From the NCBI GenBank assembly GCA_010909165.1, contig MU008176.1, positions 1,046,856-1,110,855 on the forward strand: a stretch of 64,000 nucleotides of DNA, read 5' to 3'. The notes beneath the pieces were generated by a model, which saw only the letters and a program-made list of their open reading frames with translations, searched no databases and was not told where the DNA came from. This stretch comes from Anthoceros angustus (lineage: Eukaryota; Streptophyta; Anthocerotopsida; Anthocerotales; Anthocerotaceae). Below are positions 12,340-24,521 of the stretch, in pieces. How positions within the stretch are numbered: the first letter of the stretch is position 1; each line of letters starts with the position of its first letter. The position numbers and the translations under genes are program-made.

Positions 12340-13860
12340 TTCCTGTTGCCACGCCAACGAGTTCTATGTTGGGCTAATATTACCAGCATTGGCTTGCGTG
12401 CTGCTCGAATTTTGCGTCGCCATGGTGGATTGCATCATCCACACATTGCCTCTTAGGCCTGCATTTGCTTCTCGCAAGATATCGGCAACAGACTTCTGAT
12501 GAGGCTAGGGTTACACTTGGAACGCTCAGAAGTAGGCACAAGGTCGTCAAAGCATCCAGTATTTCGAGGATCCTAAGTTCTTCGCAGCTTGTGTCCACCG
12601 GGAGTTTGGGCTGGCGGCAAGGGCCTGACCTAAGCTCAGATGTGCCCAGTTTGGAGCGGATTCTACAGCGAATCCGTTGCTGGCTGCTGGATGCACCTTG
12701 AGGTTGAGGAGAAGGCTTGCACTTTCTAGTGGAAGTCTGCATCGACATTGCGCATTTCTGAAGGAGGCCCGGCAACCAGTCCTTGGAATCAAAACGAAGG
12801 CGGATTCACATCACCGCAGCTTGGCGGAAGCTCCTCCTACACCAAAATTTGGGAAGAACCAGAACTGTCAGGATTCAAATGGAAGATGCCTACTTGCAGG
12901 ATGATATTCCTGTGGCTATGTGAAATGCCAATTTTGTCAGCAGGAAATGCCACCACTACCGGCAAACGCTTCACAACATGTGGTACATGCCCCCACGCTC
13001 GTGCATTTGCAATTGAGTGTTGCGCCAGATCGTGTAGAATTACGGACCAGTTGAGCCTTTTCTGTCTAGATGCAGGTGCCGGATTGAGATGCCATCCTTG
13101 AGTTTCCTAAAATCCTTGAGCTGTTGCAATTTACCATTGTCACCTATCTTGCATCTATTTTGAAGCAGGACCTACTTTTACAGTGTCTCGTGGCTGTAGT
13201 GTTTCTGTTGAATTATCTATGTTGGTGTCTCGCTAGAGGCTAAATTGCAAATCTTTTGTCTAGGTTATGGCTCGGTCGAAGCAAAGATACAGGAGATCGA
13301 GGTGAACGAAGTCGATGCTCCAAGCCTGTCTGAATTCAAAGCACGCATGGAAGCCATGTTTGACCTGTGGTATGTGGGTGACCTTTCTTATTGTCATTCA
13401 CTGTGTGGAACGTTACTTGCCATGTGTTGCGATTTATCCTGAGATTGTGTGCGGTTTTGCTCCTTGCTGAAAGGAGAAGTGCGCTTTTCAACCTGTGAAT
13501 CTAATTACAGGCTAGACTCATACCGATGTCTGTGTCGTATTGTAGAAAGATTATGAAGATCTTGCATTTTCTATCATGAACATTGTTTAATAGATCGCGA
13601 AGAAATCCCAGGTATACTTTGGAGTGTCACACGGTCTGTAGGTGTGTTTGGACAATGCAATGTCAGGTGTGTGCATGAGTTGGAACTTGGTCTAGCGATT
13701 GACATTTGACTCATGGTTGGGTTTTGACCTAACTGCTTTGTGTTTTCAGGCTGTGCACTTGTCCAATAGTGGCATGGATGTTGATCAACGGATCACTCAA
13801 AATGTGGAAAGGCTCTGTGGTGATCTTTCTAGACTTGTAACAGGAATATAGGAATCAGGA
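12340..13860 (+). pseudogene. Unidentified spliced gene or pseudogene (copy 2)
   Basis: The better preserved copy. Coding-like stretches are SDEARVTLGTLRSR-like (12,500), GGFTSPQLGGSSSY and KIWEEPELSGFKWK (12,790-12,890), EFPKILELLQFTIV (13,105-13,145), DAPSLSEFKARMEAMFD (13,313-13,364) and HLSNSGMDVDQRITQ then VERLCGDLSRL (13,757-13,845). Candidate acceptors are tacttttacag and gtgttttcag. A stop follows RLVTGI near 13,850. I cannot assign the family. Frame changes between neighbouring segments may be introns or indels. Confidence 0.4.
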
Positions 13861-14483
13861 CCTGTAAGAACTAGCCATCCTTGCTCAGGACTTGTAAGAA
13901 CTAGCCATCCTTGCTTCTGGTGACATACTATTCTGCTGACTGATTGCTTGTGAGACAGTCTGGAAGGACTTGTTTGTGTTGTACAATACTGGAGACTAAT
14001 GAGATGCTGAAAATTTTCTACTAGATGAAATTTTCTGCCTTCAAGTCCAAGTCTTGTGTTGTCTAGCTTAACTTTTGCATTAGTTTTCTCTCTCATGATT
14101 TGAGGTAACGTGGCAACAACCATGTATCCGCAAAGTCCTAGTATATAGAGTCTTTGCAGAGGAACTGCTGTACCTGCTCTGAAGGAGTCCTTGTCCAACA
14201 GGAATTCCTTCGCATGTAACTAGGTCAGGAAGTGAATAACGAGGTAGATACACGAACACCCTATTGATCCTAGTTTTCTGTATGACAATGAACATGAACT
14301 CTAAATGGATGTCCTCCTGGAAGAAGAAGCGCAGGCCCTTCTTATTGTCAGAACACAATGACGTATTTACAAGCGGCTAGAACGCAATGACATATTTACA
14401 AACGGGCCCTAATTGTTATCAGAACACAATGACATGCAGGCCACAACGTCTGCAGATGGCTATACGGGAGTTGACAGTCACGA

Positions 14484-15708
14484 TCAGCTGAGCATAGTAG
14501 GTGGACCTGTTTGCAGCATTCTCTTGAACATGTCCATTCCAAACGAGGAGTCCGAGGAACTGCAACGATGAACCAATGTTAAGCAACATGTGACTGAAAC
14601 AATGTTAAGCTGAACGCGAAAAGAAAGAGGCGTGACCTGGGAATCGTTATTTCGTAGGGAAGGAACCACTTCAGTGTTTAAGATGGGAGGTATGTGATCC
14701 TTCTTCTGATCAACTTTCTGTAAAATCTCCATCGTAACATCTCGTAGAGCGTTTTCCAGAACCGCTTGCCGCTTGGATCTCTCTTCAACGACTGATTCTG
14801 AGTGGTATCATTAACATGACAAACCGTTACTTACTCTGGAAGCATGAAACTCATCTCATAGCTGAGAGAGGCAGACTTGCCACCATCACCAAGGGAATAG
14901 ATACCTGAGTATGGTTTCTTGTGCGATTGCGAGGACAGCACAACATTAAGCTGCACACACCACTGCTCCCAGTCCAAACGTTCAACCTTGTTGCCAAACC
15001 AAGCTATCTTGTTGTTCTTGGTCTCATAGAAGGAGAGACAAACCTGCAGAAAGCTCCAACTCTTGAAGGCCTACTACTGCAGGCAACTGAGTGCCCAAAA
15101 CTGTTTTGAGAACTTTCCTGATCACAATTCTCCATGTCGAGATAGGGTTACCTGGCTTTTCTTGTTTGGGTGTTTCTCAGCCCATGTAAGAAACTGGTCA
15201 ATCTTTTCGTCAATCCTTTTTTCAACATCAGGATCCCCGCACTGCACCTGAACCATGGTAAGCAGATAAAAGTATCAATATCATGCAGACCTACTCCTGA
15301 AGCTTTTTAAAAACAGCAACTGGATGGGAAGCTGCAGACCAACAACTGACATAGGTTATCTCAAAAAGCTCGGAGTCGATGTCTCGAGGACGAACTTGTC
15401 CAAAGGCGCGGTTGAACATTATGGTATGCAAGATGCCTGACATGCGACATTATCTCGATGAGAAGGTTAACCCTTTACAGCTCTATTGACACACAACGTG
15501 CAAAAAACAAAGCAGAATCATTCACCAAAGAATCCGACAACGCACATCTTAGCGCTTCCCGAATTTGATACTGCTCCAGCTCCTGCACGATAGCAAGCAT
15601 CTCATTCTGACTATTCCAACCACAAACCATTGATCCCGAACGGAAAACTAAATTCTATCACAACTTGCGACCTACCAGCTCTTTCAGATAAAACACCTCG
15701 CAATTCAT
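14484..15708 (-). CDS. ATG101: Autophagy-related protein 101, with one probable frameshift
   Basis: ATG101 is the HORMA-fold partner of ATG13 in the ATG1/ULK kinase complex that starts autophagosome formation in the cytoplasm. Predicted exons (minus strand, 5' to 3') are 15,708-15,676, 15,582-15,546, 15,436-15,351, 15,247-15,152, 15,043-14,905, 14,797-14,637 and 14,559-14,484, each with GT/AG borders. The product starts MNCEVFYLKEL, continues ILHTIMFNRAFGQVRPRD, CGDPDVEKRIDEKIDQF, the plant-typical EKHPNKKSQ and KVERLDWEQW, and ends SSFGMDMFKRMLQTGPPTMLS, the conserved plant C-terminus. Expected length is about 209 residues, close to plant orthologues. Exon 6 is 161 nt, which breaks phase at the usually conserved PFPYEITIP (here cct tcc cta cga). 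Two missing bases in T and C runs would explain this, so it may be a sequencing error. It is divergently paired with TRAPPC13. Confidence 0.85.
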
Positions 15709-16163
15709 GGTGCAAGGGATCAATAACCCGCTGCAAATTCCTGTGGCATGCAAAGAGAGGACCCTGAAGAGACCTGCAAACACGCAGTCGCCCCGACAGA
15801 AAAATTGTTATCACGAATTCAGATGACGAGATCACAAGCTCCTGTGTTGCTTTGCAGGTCGCCATACCTCCTCTACGAACTAAAGCTCAACTGCCTTCCT
15901 TGGGAAATTCAGATCCTGGCGCGCAGATCATCTTGGCTGGCTGCCGACAACTGGCGACACGATGAAATACATGCGTGGAGCTTTACACTTGCTAGGGCTG
16001 GTCTGTTTGAGCTTCCACACACCGATCCCCTCGAGGCAGCTGGTGGGCAAAATATATGTTCTTTGGAGATATACACATAATCGGGTCTCTCAAGATTTTT
16101 GTGCAAGAGTTTACGCACTTGATTTTGCGCAGACAGCAGCTGCGCGTGAGCCCCTGTGCTGCC
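15709..16163. promoter_or_regulatory. Shared upstream region of the ATG101/TRAPPC13 pair
   Basis: Only 455 bp separate the two divergent start codons, so this segment must hold both 5' UTRs and probably a bidirectional promoter. It was carried along in each duplicate (1,634-2,053, 7,987-8,406 and partly 9,366-9,620). No clear TATA box is visible. Its function is inferred from gene order. Confidence 0.5.
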
Positions 16164-18690
16164 ATGAGCTCCGTGAGTGGGGCGAACCATTCCCTGGCAT
16201 TCAGGGTTATGCGCCTGTGCAGACCTTCGTTGGCTGTGGATCAGTCTTTGCGCCTAGACCCCTTGGATTTCAGCCTTGGTGAGGACGAATGTGCGGATGT
16301 TGAATCGGATCCGACAAGCGAGGAGGGCTGGTGGCGAAGAAATGCTGTGAAGGAACCTGTGGAGTTGCTGGGTCTCTCTGGGCTCATGGTTCTACCTCAA
16401 ACTTTTGGGTCGGTAATTCCAACGGTCCTTGAATCTGCCAGCTCTCTTGAAGGATTTGGGAGAGTGTCATCAGACCTGATAAGCCGTGGAAAAAATGTGC
16501 TGATGATGGAGAAAAATGGCGTGTGTTTAACGAATACTATGCTTTTTGGGGCTAGCAGGATGCTGGCCGGTTGTCGTGTCCGATTGTATTGAAGCTGTGT
16601 GCTGTTCTCCCTGCAGTTCGATTTACCTCGGAGAAACATTTTGCAGCTATATCAGTGTTGGCAACGGGACAAATCATGATGTCAGAGATGTCGGAATCAA
16701 GGTGAGACTTCTCCTCGTTCTAGGAGAGGCAGGCTGACGATATGGATGTTTGGTAGGTCTGCACTGCTTGTAAATCGCAACTTTGGTGGGCTGACTGCAG
16801 ACATACATCGGATGTCTATGGTTCAGGCTGAGTTGCAGACAGATCGACAAAGAACTGTCCTTGTGGACAACACCAAGAGTCCCATGGACTTCATCAGGTC
16901 TGGAGGCCGCTATGACTTTATCATTGAGCATGACATCAAGGAATTGGGAGCTCACACGTGAGTCTGGCTATATGTCAGTGAAGTACATTGTACTATGTCT
17001 TTCGATGGCTCAATGACAACCTTCTGCTTTGTTTGGTAGGCTTGTATGCATGGCCGTATATACAGATGCAGATGGAGAACGGAAGTATCTTCCTCAGTAC
17101 TTCAAATTCATGGCCTCCAACCCTCTTGCAGTTCGAACTAAGGTGACAAGAAGTGTATGGAAGCCGTTAGCAGGATGCAAGCTGCCGTTTTTCCTAGCCC
17201 AGGCAGCAGGGAAACCTTGTTCAATTAGATCAAAGTACTTGCAACTCAGACCTCTTGCTACCATTACTAACCCAGATTGTTGGTCTTGCCAAGGTGCGAA
17301 CAGTGAAGGTAAATTTCCTCCGCTGTGTGTTTGCTTAATCCTGTTTTAGCCTGTGCAAGTGCCCACATCTGGATCCATGCAAGAGTCTGATGGCTTATGA
17401 TTGTGGTTGCAGGAGAGCACCTTCTTGGAAGCTTGCATTGAGAACAGCACGAAGTCTCATTTGTTTCTGGACCAAGTTCGCTTTGAACCAGCACCTCCTC
17501 TAACTGTGACAGAGGTGGAGGTGGAACGGCAAGAAGAAACACCTACGGGCCCGTTGAGGTGAGTTACCGGCAACTGGCCCATTTAGTCAGTGTCGTCGGT
17601 GTTAGCTAGATCAGTTTGCCTGATTGTAAACCATGTGAACTTGCATGATCTTTCTTGTGCAGGCATTGAGTGTCTGACTGTGGCCATTTCAGTGGATTAT
17701 TGAAGGATGTCAAGTTGGTGAAAGCGAATGGAGGCATTCGACACTTCCTGTATGAGCTGAAGCGGCCTAAGGTAGAGCCAGCTTCGGCAAAAACTGATGG
17801 TCGGAACACCCTAGGAAAACTGGAAATCCTCTGGCGCACAACGTTGGGTGAGCCAGGTCGGCTCCAAACTCAGCAGATACTTGGCAATGTGAGTTGCCCA
17901 ACCTTGGTTGCTGATTGGATGTGATTTGTACGTGCTAGTTGTTATCTTTGGTTTAATTGCTGTCGTTTGGTGGTCTGAGCAGCCTATACCTCAGAGAGAA
18001 GTGGAGTTGCGGATTGCAGAACTGCCATCTCGAATAATCTTGGAGCGACCTTTCTTGGTGCATTTCGACACTTAAATTTAAGTCCCTTTTTCAATTGGAA
18101 TCTGTCAAGTTATGGTGTTTGACAGCGTAGCCTCTGTCTTGTTTAAATCAGGTGCGTATTTGTGTTGGAAATCACACAGATCGTCATGTGGGACCACTGA
18201 AAATTTCCATGTCCCAAGAAGATGACCAGGGAGTTACCAGGGCAGTTGTTGTGAACGGGCTTTGGAGCTTGGTGAGATTTCTAGTTTTACACACATGACC
18301 ATTAGACATTCTGTTCAAATGCATTCAGTCCTTTCATTGTGTTGAAATCTGTCCAGAAGCTTGTGACCTGAATGCTGTGGTGAATCAGATTGTACCCGTG
18401 CTTGAGCCTTATGCCTCCACAGATTTCAATTTGGTAAGCTGCATACAGCCCTAAGTCCAGCTTCTCCAGTCTGCACTGTTGAGCAAGTCAAGCTCCCTGA
18501 AACTTTACCTTGTATGCGCAAATGCTGATCACAGAGTTTGGTAGCAACAAGTATTGGGGTTCAATGGATAGCAGGAATCAGCATTTCTGACACCCGTGAT
18601 GGAAAACCTTACGATACTCTTATGGCAACTGAGGCACGGCGTTTGACTATTCAGATATTTGTGCATGCAAATCCTGCAGCTTCTCGTTAG
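16164..18690 (+). CDS. TRAPPC13: Trafficking protein particle complex subunit 13
   Basis: TRAPPC13 (former DUF974) is an accessory subunit of the TRAPP tethering complexes in ER-Golgi/endosomal traffic and autophagy. Eleven predicted coding exons join in phase to 438 residues: 16,164-16,408; 16,617-16,701; 16,827-16,957; 17,040-17,142; 17,294-17,308; 17,413-17,558; 17,693-17,888; 17,983-18,057; 18,152-18,271; 18,389-18,433; 18,535-18,690. Landmarks are MSSVSGANHSLAFRVMRLCR, IYLGETFCSYISVGN, SGGRYDFIIEHDIKELGAHT, DADGERKYLPQYFKF, TFLEACIENSTKSHLFLDQV, LGEPGRLQTQQILGN and NHTDRHVGPLKISM. Exon 1 appears to use a weak donor (gg|gtcggt), and exon 5 is a 15-nt microexon coding VRTVK. Length and order agree with plant and animal orthologues. 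Exon 1 has been copied three times upstream. Confidence 0.92.
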
Positions 18691-19768
18691 CTCTGATGGG
18701 ACTCCTTTCTCTTAATAGGTCTTCGTGGAACCAAGCTGATGAAAAATCGGAGCAGGTAAATGTAACTCACCAACATTGCCGACATCCATTAAAACAACCC
18801 ACCAACGTTGCCCCTTGATCCCGGTAAGCATCCTTGAATTCAGCTTTCCTCATCGTCCAGTTTTGTGTTGTAGTTTCTAACGATCCAGGAATTTGGCAAG
18901 CAACAGAGAGGCATGGAGGCAATAGAAGCGGTGAAGTCCTTCCAGAGTTGTGAACTTTTTGTATCATAATAATACTTTTGCAATTCTTTCAAACTTCGAG
19001 CTCTTCCACCTTGGGAGGCTTGTAGGTACGTTTCCCCGGAAAGTACTAAAAATACTAAAAATAAAGTGAAACTTGAAAATTGAGACAATTGCGAATTTTC
19101 CCACTGGAGCCCTCTAGCAGCGAAGAACCTGGAAGGTTCAATGACAGGTAGGTAGACTTCATTAGGTTAAGGCAAGCCCTATCTCGGGTGAATTCTGACA
19201 CCGGGCTATCAATGGAACCTTGGCATCGTTCTAGATACTTCCATTGCTTCTCCTTTTACGACGTGCAGCGTAGGAGGAGGTTCAGCTACAGCAGCTTGAC
19301 GTGAGCACTCGGCGTCGGCGGGGTTACGGTGTGCTACGTCTTCCTCCTGGTGAGCCGGTCTTCAAATTTTTTGCATTTCGTGTAGCAGGTGTTTGAAACT
19401 TGCTTGGCGCTGTAAGGGCAATGTGACAGGAAATCCTGCAATGTCCTTCATCTTTCAGCTCGTCCAGCGCCGGCGGTGATTGTAACATCCTTCTTATGTT
19501 GTGTGAACTATGTCTCGGGATGCCATTGCTGCGTCCATGGCTCCGCAATTAGGTCCGTTGGCCGAAGTTGGGTGATTTGGCTTGCAACGATGTCGGATGA
19601 GTCTTGTCCGTGTGCCGATTTGGATTTCCTGCTGTTCACTGGTTTTGGGCATTTTTGTTTGGGGAGAATACGTTGCCATAAATTCGCTGACGTGTGTGAG
19701 TGGCAGCTTTGGGGCAGGTCTCATCGTCATACCTGGATCAGCTAGGGAAGCCGCAATTGGAGCAGAGA
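18691..19768. other. TRAPPC13 3' region and CacyBP 5' region
   Basis: No convincing gene. Short open frames here lack codon bias or recognisable motifs. The stretch probably holds the 3' UTR of TRAPPC13 and the 5' UTR of the next gene. A possible 5' UTR intron acceptor (tttggggcag) lies at 19,706-19,715. Confidence 0.5.
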
Positions 19769-20578
19769 ATGGCTGCTGGTGTCGGGGAGGATTTATTTGA
19801 ATTGAGGCGGCTGCTGTCGGAAGCAAAGCGTCCTAGGGTCCGGCAACTGCTTTCCAGGGAGATTGACAATCTGTCCACATCACAGTTAGGTTCATCAGCG
19901 GTATCCTCTTCTGGAGCAGAACCGAAGACAGTGGTCCAGCAGCAACCAGTGGTGCAACAGCAACCTGTGGCGCAACAGAAGTCTGCCCCTGCTCCCGTGC
20001 AGAGCTCGCCACAACGGCAGGCGACAAGTGTCCCAGTCCCGACTTCCAAGGTCGCCTCCACCGGAGACGTCCGTTACAACACTCTCTCGACATTCAGCTG
20101 GGAGCAGACTAGTGACAGGGTGAAGATCTACTACCCGCTGGAAGGAGCCAGCGAGGACAGAGTGTCTGCCACTTTCCAGCAGTCGTCCTTCGATATCAAG
20201 ATTTACGATGTGAACGGCAAGAACTACCGGTGCGGAATCCCGAGATTGAACAAAGTGATTTCTCCCGAGAACTCGAAGGTGGTGGTGAAGCCTAAGCGCA
20301 TCATTGTTTCCTTGGCGAAGAAGGAGACGGGCAACTGGCTGGATCTTCACAAGAAAGAGGACAAGTTAAAGGGCTCACTGGATGGTAAGGAAAGCAAGGA
20401 CCCTATGGCAGGGATCATGGATATGATGAAGAACATGTATGAAGACGGCGACGACAACATGAAGAGGACCATTGCCCAGGCATGGACGGAAGCTAGGAAA
20501 GGAGACAAGTCGAAGTCTGGTGTCAATCCGCTGGGAAAACAGACTCTTGGGCTGGATAACTTCGGTAGCGGCCTCTGA
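19769..20578 (+). CDS. CacyBP/SIP-like CS-SGS domain protein
   Basis: Homologue of calcyclin-binding protein (CacyBP/SIP), a cytosolic scaffold linking Siah-type E3 ligases, SKP1 and S100 proteins; plant relatives are annotated as SGS-domain proteins. The 269-residue frame has no coding intron. Residues 1-40 match the helical dimerisation start (DLFELRRLLSEAKRPRVRQL). Residues 50-100 are a Gln/Pro/Ser-rich linker with a VVQQQPV repeat. Residues 101-195 form a CS (p23-like) domain (FSWEQTSDRVKIYYPLEG, FDIKIYDVNGKNYR, NWLDLHKKEDK). Residues 205-245 are the SGS region (KNMYEDGDDNMKRTIAQAW). The ATG at 19,769 (MAAGVGEDLF) is chosen because upstream in-frame residues lack family similarity. Human CacyBP is shorter (228 residues), mainly in the linker. 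Confidence 0.93.
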   Translation: MAAGVGEDLFELRRLLSEAKRPRVRQLLSREIDNLSTSQLGSSAVSSSGAEPKTVVQQQPVVQQQPVAQQKSAPAPVQSSPQRQATSVPVPTSKVASTGDVRYNTLSTFSWEQTSDRVKIYYPLEGASEDRVSATFQQSSFDIKIYDVNGKNYRCGIPRLNKVISPENSKVVVKPKRIIVSLAKKETGNWLDLHKKEDKLKGSLDGKESKDPMAGIMDMMKNMYEDGDDNMKRTIAQAWTEARKGDKSKSGVNPLGKQTLGLDNFGSGL

Positions 20579-21265
20579 CCAGTTATCAAGATCCTGTTTC
20601 AAACAGAAAGAGATACTGCATGTTTGCAATTTAGATGTCCCTGAATGCAGGCGTAGCGGTGGTTTTGTAGGTTGTAGTTCGTGTTGCTCCGACTGTACCC
20701 TATGTGAGACGGCTTTAGTGAATGTTGTTGGAGACCCTTTTGATAGGCTGGGTGATAACGTTTGTGTCTAGAGAGCCTAGGCAAACAGAGTAAGGGACAA
20801 GACAGCAGCTTAGCTCTTGAAACGGGCATTGTGTTTGGTTGCAAACACAATGTACCATGCTCCTCTGGGCTTGCAGGATGTGGTCCTTCACTCACTCCAA
20901 CTTGCAGTGTTGCAGCCAGATGACATCGTAAGTGTTCTGCAAATTAGGCAAGCGTACGACCAGCTTACACAGCGTACTCACGCCTTCCGCTGCTGCACCG
21001 AATGCCGGGTTGTCTGAAATTCCTTATACACCTGTAGGTAGGTAAAGATACGAAATGAAACACCTAGGCCACAGGTGTGTTGGAGGTGTGCCTATGTATA
21101 ATAAACGTGTGGGTAATTTGGCACCGGAGAATGACCGGGTGAGGTGAGTCGAGCAGAAATATCCCGTCCGACGTGAGCCCTGTAAAGAAGATCTGCAGGC
21201 TGCCGCCTCCCGGTAGTTCAATTTAATCTGGAAGGCTGTTGTGTTTGCCAACGCTGGTGGGAGGC
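20579..21265. other. Spacer between CacyBP and UMP kinase
   Basis: About 690 bp with no supported gene. It should include the CacyBP 3' UTR and the UMP kinase promoter and 5' UTR. Short frames on both strands show no domain. Confidence 0.5.
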
Positions 21266-23240
<1,975 letters not shown>

Positions 23241-23584
23241 CATCCGAAGCCCACTCACACCATAACATGGCTGCAAGGGCATCGCTGACAACAACTGGAG
23301 GCAGATGTCTGTGACGCCAGACCAGCACGGTGTCCTAACCTGCTGGAAAGTTTTGATCACATCCATCATCGGCACCAGGTAACGGACCAGGAAAACTGAG
23401 CGAGGATACTGTGGGTGAGTAGGCAACCATGTGTAAGTAGGGGAAGATCTCCACATCGAATTGGTGGAGGCATGCAACCTGCATTGCATTGCACTGTGGG
23501 CCATAATGACCCGAGTCGACAGCCACATGCGTAGAACCCACGCATGATGTTGCCGGCGTAAACATTCTTCACATACTTAGACTT
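23241..23584. other. Spacer downstream of UMP kinase
   Basis: No supported gene. A minus-strand frame of 68-76 codons is open here, but it has no recognised domain and its best stretch changes frame. It is treated as 3' UTR or intergenic sequence. Confidence 0.4.
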
Positions 23585-23658
23585 GCCTGGATGGTGTAGT
23601 TGGTTATCACGCCAGTCTCACTCTCTAGAGGTTTCCAGTTCGAACCTGGGTTCAGATA
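23585..23658 (+). tRNA. tRNA-Val(CAC), damaged, possibly a pseudogene
   Basis: A 74-nt cloverleaf-like sequence. It has an A-box (tggtgtagttgg), a B-box in the T arm (agttcgaacct), an anticodon loop ctCACtc at 23,617-23,623 giving anticodon CAC (valine), a T stem TCCAG/CTGGG (one T-G wobble), and discriminator A at 23,658. The D-arm sequence and overall spacing match plant tRNA-Val. Defects are a C-A mismatch at acceptor pair 2-71, a G-T at pair 1-72, and two mismatches in the anticodon stem (CCAGT against TCTAG). No immediate T-run terminator follows. It is probably inactive or drifting. Confidence 0.65.
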
Positions 23659-24521
23659 TATCCCATGAAACCATTCTTTGCATAGATTACGAACAACGTT
23701 CTTCGATTGAAAACCGGAGTTATGTCAGTAAAATGCAGAAAGCATATCTTCAGGCGGTGGCCTCCCAAATCTTGTACGCGGCCACTGAGATCTTCCAGCA
23801 CCCTCGCCCACAGCCTGGTCACATCCAGGCCGTCGCGCACACCGTGACGAGGATATTCACAAATCCTCCAGTACAGTGGGGAGCGAGCTTGACGGAGTCG
23901 CTCCCCCAAGTTGGCAAGTCGGCCTACTACCAGCCCAGGAGCTGTAGAGTACCAACGTGCAGGTTTAGGCGCCGTCAGCGACATGCGGCAGGTGGGGCGT
24001 GGCCCGGCGTTGGCTGCCGCCTCAAAACCTCAAAGCCTGATGAGAGACGTTGCCCACAGTTCCTGGGCCCTCCCCGGCCCCGGCCCCGGCTGCGGCCGCG
24101 CCGGCGGGAAGATCTCTAGCGCGTGCTGACAATGTCGGATGAGGGATGAGGGATGAGGGACGCGGGGGACGTCCTCCCCCCTTTGCTCTCTCTCCTCTTT
24201 CTAGTTCTACACATGCGACGGGCGCTATTAGCAGTGGCCACACTTGGTGATCTGAAACTGGATCGTACTTGTGAAGTTTCTTCCGCTTCCACCTCCAGCA
24301 TCGGAAACGAGCAGACTTGCAGTTCAGACTTCAGAGCGGTGGCCTGGCCTTGGCAATCTGTGCGCTGATCAGCGATGGGCTCGCTTATGGCTGGCTGGGA
24401 CTCCCCGATATCACCGCGCGGAGGTGAGGATTGGGGTTGGCACGGGCTTTGATTTGTGGATGTAGGACGCAATGTTTGTGGTGGTGGTGGGTTCTTCAAC
24501 GGTGCCTTGCCTGCGTCAGAT
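23659..24521. other. GC-rich leader upstream of the DWWTRSSW gene
   Basis: Open frames occur on both strands, including a plus frame from 23,732 (MQKAYLQAVASQILYAATE) with GC-rich third positions. It runs into low-complexity Pro/Arg sequence, and I could not match it to a family or splice it to the next gene. This stretch may hold a 5' exon, UTR or another small gene. A possible acceptor (tgcgtcag) sits just before the ATG at 24,522. Confidence 0.3.

Larger units (their letters stand above)
6461..14095. repeat. Tandem triplication, copy 2
   Basis: Second unit, collinear with copy 1 from the ATG101 3' flank through the unidentified spliced gene. It is about 7.6 kb long because it contains an internal 1,213-bp tandem duplication (8,147-10,561). 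The boundary with copy 3 lies near 14,095, where the sequence gaggtaacgtggcaac restarts the unit. Indels against copy 3 are concentrated at CTG/CAG sites. Confidence 0.85.
14096..16408. repeat. Tandem triplication, copy 3 (parental copy)
   Basis: This copy continues into the complete TRAPPC13 gene, so it is the likely parent of copies 1 and 2. CTG and CAG trinucleotides are retained here where the other copies read CG, CGG, ACG or a gap, for example ttttctgtatg here against ttttacgtatg in copies 1 and 2. Confidence 0.75.

Noticed and set aside
1-16408. CpG deamination (RIP-like) as the cause of copy differences
   Set aside because: The differences are mainly deletions and CTG/CAG to CG-type changes, not C-to-T or G-to-A transitions.
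23366-23572. Minus-strand gene convergent with UMP kinase
   Set aside because: The candidate stretch needs a frame change within 200 bp and has no recognisable domain.
23652-23984. Minus-strand 110-codon frame (SLTAPKPARWYSTAPG)
   Set aside because: It overlaps the tRNA-like gene, and the opposite strand shows similar codon-like bias. No family match could be supported for either strand.
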